This document shows positions 61,339 to 64,000 of a stretch of 64,000 bases of DNA, piece after piece (positions within the stretch are counted from its first letter, which is position 1; each line of letters opens with the position of its first letter). Position numbers and translations under genes: made by a program. Below the pieces are notes generated by a model. That model ran no database searches. It worked only from the letters and a program-made list of their open reading frames with translations, and was not told the DNA's origin. The DNA lies in NCBI GenBank assembly GCA_927910745.1, contig CAKMNX010000014.1:1-64000 (forward strand), written 5' to 3'. The DNA comes from an uncultured Candidatus Saccharibacteria bacterium. GTDB taxonomy: Bacteria; Patescibacteriota; Saccharimonadia; Saccharimonadales; Saccharimonadaceae.

Positions 61339-62603
61339 ACAGCATTTACCTCTGTGTAATGAGCTAATTCGCGCCGCAAGGCAAGCATGGCGGTATAAGT
61401 ACAGTAGATGCGCAAGGGGGTGCCGCGGTTGGCCTGGACAAACTCTGCCAGAGCTTGCTTAAGACCAGGTACAACGCGCCGAGCTTCTACCTCATCATAC
61501 TGGAGGCGCAGTGCCATATCGTAGGCGCGCACACCACTCACCATTGCCACGCCAGTGGGCCGAAGCGTGTCGAAGTCGACATCCCATAGCCAACTCATAT
61601 CGCGGCCGTCGGCGTACTGGTCGTTGATGGCAATCATTGTAGCAGTCTTGTGAGGATCAAACGATGCCAGGCTCAGGCGGAAACCGCTCGGGTTCTTGAC
61701 GAGGACAAGCTCGCAGGGCTGGCCATTGACGGTCAGAGCTTCGCCGCGGCCAAAGGCTGGCTCGACCTGAGCTAGGGCAGCGAGCATGGCGGGCGTATCG
61801 AGTTTATCTTGCAGAATAGTACGGACGAGGGTAAGTGCTCCTGCAGCGTTTTGGGCATTGTAGCTGCCTTTGAGCTTAAGTGAGACAGGATGATCAGAAT
61901 CGTCGAAGCGGAAAGTGGCAGCTTGGTCGGACAAGTGGCATAGCGTCACATCAGCATCGGTGGTGGCTGTAGCCTGGCCTGAGGCGCTTCGCATGGTATC
62001 GTCACTCGGGAAGAGGTGAGCGAGTGATGGATCGACGCCATAGCGGCTTATTGGTGCTGTGAGATCAGCGGTAAATTCTTGCCGCGTCAGCCGTGGGTCG
62101 TCGCCATTGAGGACAATGCCATTTGTGGTGCGCATGGCAATGGTGTGAAGCAGCTGCGCCGTGTAGTCAATCTCGCCAAAGCGATCGAGTTGGTCGCGCA
62201 GGACGTTGAGTAGTAAACAATAGCGTGGGGAAACTTGCTTGACGAAGTGCACCGCATGCGCTTCGTCAAGCTCGAGCACGGCAATATCCGCTGGCAAAAC
62301 ACCATGGGTATCAACCGCCTCAAGCAATGCTGCTGCTACGCCGCGGGTAAAGTTGCTCCCCGTGCGATTAGTAAAGACGCGGAGGCCTTGGCTCTCCAGT
62401 AGGGCTACAACCATCTTGGTAGTGGTTGTCTTACCATTAGTGCCACTTACTACCACCACACCATGGGGTAGAGCATCAAGCGTACGGGCAAGAAAGTGCC
62501 GATCGAGCTTCTCGACGACGAGGCCTGGCAATGCCGAACCACCACCGCGCAACCGAGCTGCGTGCTGCACCCCTTTGCCCACAAGAGTTGTAATACGAAT
62601 CAT
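61335..62603 (-). CDS. murT: Lipid II isoglutaminyl synthase, Mur-ligase subunit
   Basis: This 422-aa Mur-ligase-like protein has the P-loop GVVVVSGTNGKTTTTKMV, then NRTGSNFTRGVAAAL, LELDEAHAVHF, LNVLRDQLDRFGEID and the C-terminal DUF1727 domain (LVKNPSGFRLSL ... MSWLWDVDFD). It activates the D-Glu carboxyl for GatD. The four-Cys zinc ribbon usual in MurT is missing: only one Cys remains in that segment. Start: ATG 62603 with TGC-TATAAT (62616-62611), 7 nt upstream. Confidence 0.9.
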   Translation of the reverse strand: MIRITTLVGKGVQHAARLRGGGSALPGLVVEKLDRHFLARTLDALPHGVVVVSGTNGKTTTTKMVVALLESQGLRVFTNRTGSNFTRGVAAALLEAVDTHGVLPADIAVLELDEAHAVHFVKQVSPRYCLLLNVLRDQLDRFGEIDYTAQLLHTIAMRTTNGIVLNGDDPRLTRQEFTADLTAPISRYGVDPSLAHLFPSDDTMRSASGQATATTDADVTLCHLSDQAATFRFDDSDHPVSLKLKGSYNAQNAAGALTLVRTILQDKLDTPAMLAALAQVEPAFGRGEALTVNGQPCELVLVKNPSGFRLSLASFDPHKTATMIAINDQYADGRDMSWLWDVDFDTLRPTGVAMVSGVRAYDMALRLQYDEVEARRVVPGLKQALAEFVQANRGTPLRIYCTYTAMLALRRELAHYTEVNAV

Positions 62604-62685
62604 GGTGTTTATTATAGCATGAATCACCCTTATTATGGTGCGATATATATAGCACAATCACAGCTAGTGCGCTACAATGCATAGT

Positions 62686-63064
62686 ATGATAGTGGTTGGA
62701 TTTTTTGCGTGGTGGTATGGCGCTGGGTGGTGGCAGCGGATCACGATGGTGTGGGGGAAGCTGGTGAGTGTATTTGACTATTTTTCAATTGATCTCCTGG
62801 TGCGAACATGGTTTGCGCCGTTTCGACAGATATCGGCAGGAGCGGTGGATGGGCCGATTGGCGTGCAGATTCGGGCTTTTTTTGACCGCCTCATCTCGCG
62901 GACGATTGGCGGCATCGTGCGGAGCTTTTATGATTATTTTTGGCATTGTCGCGCTCGCAGTAACTGCTGTAGTGGGGTTTGTCTTTATTATTGCGTGGGC
63001 GCTTGTGCCTGTGTTGCCACTGCTGGGGGCGGGGCTTGCGATAGTGGGGTGGCTGCCATGGTAA
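62686..63064 (+). CDS. Small membrane protein ahead of the Clp-like ATPase, one frameshift
   Basis: About 126 aa. From ATG 62686 the frame encodes MIVVGFFAWWYGAGWWQRI, an amphipathic middle (FDYFSIDLLVRTWFAPFRQ) and ISRTIGGIVRSF. One T too many in the T4 run (62936-62939) shifts it; with that base removed it goes on into MIIFGIVALAVTAVVGFVFII and WALVPVLPLLGAGLAIVGWLPW, two membrane helices. TACAAT (62673-62678) is 7 nt before the ATG. The stop overlaps the start of the ATPase gene, so the two are made together. Confidence 0.68.
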
Positions 63065-64000
63065 GCGACTTTCATTACGATAGCTTGCGTGCTAAGAAGG
63101 CTCGCTTGGGTGTGCAGATGGGCCGCTTCGATCACTGGTGGTGGGCACCATTTGTGCTTCTTATAGCAGGGGCAGGAGCATTGCTGGCGATTGAGCTGCC
63201 ACTAGGGTGGTTTGTCGCGAGCTTGGCTGTGATGCCATATGGGCTCCACCGGTGGTATCAGGGTGAGATTGCCCATTTGCCCATCAGTGGTAGCACGGCT
63301 GACGGTTTGCTCACTGGTGACGTCCTGGGTCGGTTGCCTGCTACGCCAACACCACGCGATATTGCATGGGCATTGCGCTCAGTTAATGATGGGTTGTTTA
63401 TGGCATTGCGGCTCGGCCTCAGCCCAGCGCTTATGCAGGATCTCGTGAGTGACGACCCGAGCATTATGCCCGAGTTTTGGCAATTTGCTGATCGCATCCG
63501 CCAGTATAATCAGCTCGAGCAAATCACGGGTAGTGTGCTTATGGTGGCTTTGGTGCGCAGTGTGCCTGGCTACCAAAATATCTTGGCGGAGCTCCAGCTT
63601 GACGACGAAGATCTCGATGGCGCTGTGCAGTGGCAGCACCACTTGCGCCAGTTGGTGGCACAGATTCATCAGCCGCGGCGCACTGGTGGGGTGGCACGCG
63701 ATTGGTCGTTTGGTTATATCCCACTGTTACGTCGCTTTGGACAGAATATTAGTGAGCAAATTAGTCGTGGTGGTGGGATGTTCTCTGTTGATGTTGCGTC
63801 GCACACCAAAGCGATTGATCAGCTCATCGATATCTTCGGTACCCGTGGGCGGCAGAATGCCGTGCTGGTAGGGCAGGCTGGCACAGGCAAGACGACCATC
63901 ATCCACGCCTTTGCCGAGCGGCTCCTCGATGCCTCGGCGCATTTGCCGAGTAGTCTCAAGTTTCGGCAGGTGTTCATTCTCGACTCATCGTCGCTCATCG
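63058..64000 (+). CDS. Membrane-anchored Clp-type AAA+ ATPase, N-terminal part (runs off the right edge)
   Basis: 314 codons are visible. A membrane segment pair at residues about 24-65 (WWWAPFVLLIAGAGALLAIEL; GWFVASLAVMPYGL) precedes a Clp-N-like region (TPRDIAWALRSVNDGLFMALRLGLSP), then a linker (YIPLLRRFGQNISEQISRGG) and the first AAA+ module with Walker A VLVGQAGTGKTTIIHAF. Soluble ClpC/ClpA do not have the membrane helices, so this variant would work at the membrane. ATG 63058 overlaps the stop of the small membrane gene. Confidence 0.8.
   Translation, partial: MVSDFHYDSLRAKKARLGVQMGRFDHWWWAPFVLLIAGAGALLAIELPLGWFVASLAVMPYGLHRWYQGEIAHLPISGSTADGLLTGDVLGRLPATPTPRDIAWALRSVNDGLFMALRLGLSPALMQDLVSDDPSIMPEFWQFADRIRQYNQLEQITGSVLMVALVRSVPGYQNILAELQLDDEDLDGAVQWQHHLRQLVAQIHQPRRTGGVARDWSFGYIPLLRRFGQNISEQISRGGGMFSVDVASHTKAIDQLIDIFGTRGRQNAVLVGQAGTGKTTIIHAFAERLLDASAHLPSSLKFRQVFILDSSSLI

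Noticed and set aside
62768..63064. Separate 98-aa protein starting MYLTIFQLIS
   Set aside because: Its first half is the wrong frame of the membrane protein starting at 62686; only the second half is real, joined by an indel.

Overview
The window looks like a chromosome segment from a small-genome bacterium of the Candidatus Saccharibacteria (TM7) / Patescibacteria type. The pointers are gene content and style rather than a marker gene: no rRNA is present; genes are densely packed; UGA is used as a stop; HrcA is short; MutY has no Fe-S cysteines; a MurT/GatD pair amidates lipid II; and many -10 boxes sit 6-10 nt upstream of start codons, which implies leaderless mRNAs. The assignment is an inference.

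Layout. 1-13 kb: a chimeric remnant of a histidine kinase, a DsbA-like thiol oxidoreductase, a CBS-domain membrane protein, aspS, two alpha/beta hydrolases, an inositol-phosphatase-family enzyme, a Y-family polymerase with a small partner, and mutY. 13-18 kb: a VIT-type metal transporter, an exported HExxH protein, three envelope proteins and an MscS channel. 18-24 kb: tsaC, trmB, an HD-CYTH fusion, a winged-helix/Nudix protein, a MazG-like protein and murC. 24-31 kb: small or unknown proteins, a VOC protein, an FtsB/DivIC-like protein, and three tRNAs that all carry a CAU anticodon, followed by a flavoprotein and tilS, whose product modifies one class of CAU tRNA. 31-42 kb: ftsH, murJ and lepA. 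lepA is split: its GTPase half and its C-terminal half are complete in frame but lie 4.4 kb apart, separated by seven genes (three Nudix hydrolases, a DUF218 protein, GrpB, a membrane protein and an unknown). 42-50 kb: a guanylate-kinase-like enzyme, an LssY-type membrane protein, two paralogous CxxC proteins, and the heat-shock set hrcA-grpE-X-dnaK with three CIRCE operators and no dnaJ. 50-64 kb: an FKBP isomerase, a nitrilase-family gene broken by a stop codon, speD-DUF4178-speE, a pilin, a GT-C glycosyltransferase, a polytopic acyltransferase, tRNA-Arg(CCG), murT-gatD, and the start of a membrane-anchored Clp-type ATPase.

How the genes fit together. Cell-wall synthesis is strongly represented (murC, murJ, murT-gatD, FtsB-like), along with protein quality control (ftsH, dnaK/grpE/hrcA, FKBP, Clp-like) and tRNA charging or modification (aspS, tilS, trmB, tsaC).

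Two cautions. First, at least eleven otherwise conserved genes carry a one- or two-base indel, most of them in short homopolymers. I read these as probable sequence errors and annotate each as one gene. Second, several small repeated non-coding signals recur: a 23-bp TGAATAT-N9-ATATTCA element seen five times, and the octamer ACAGAGGT, mostly intergenic and almost always on the + strand. No named family explains them. All counts were made by eye.
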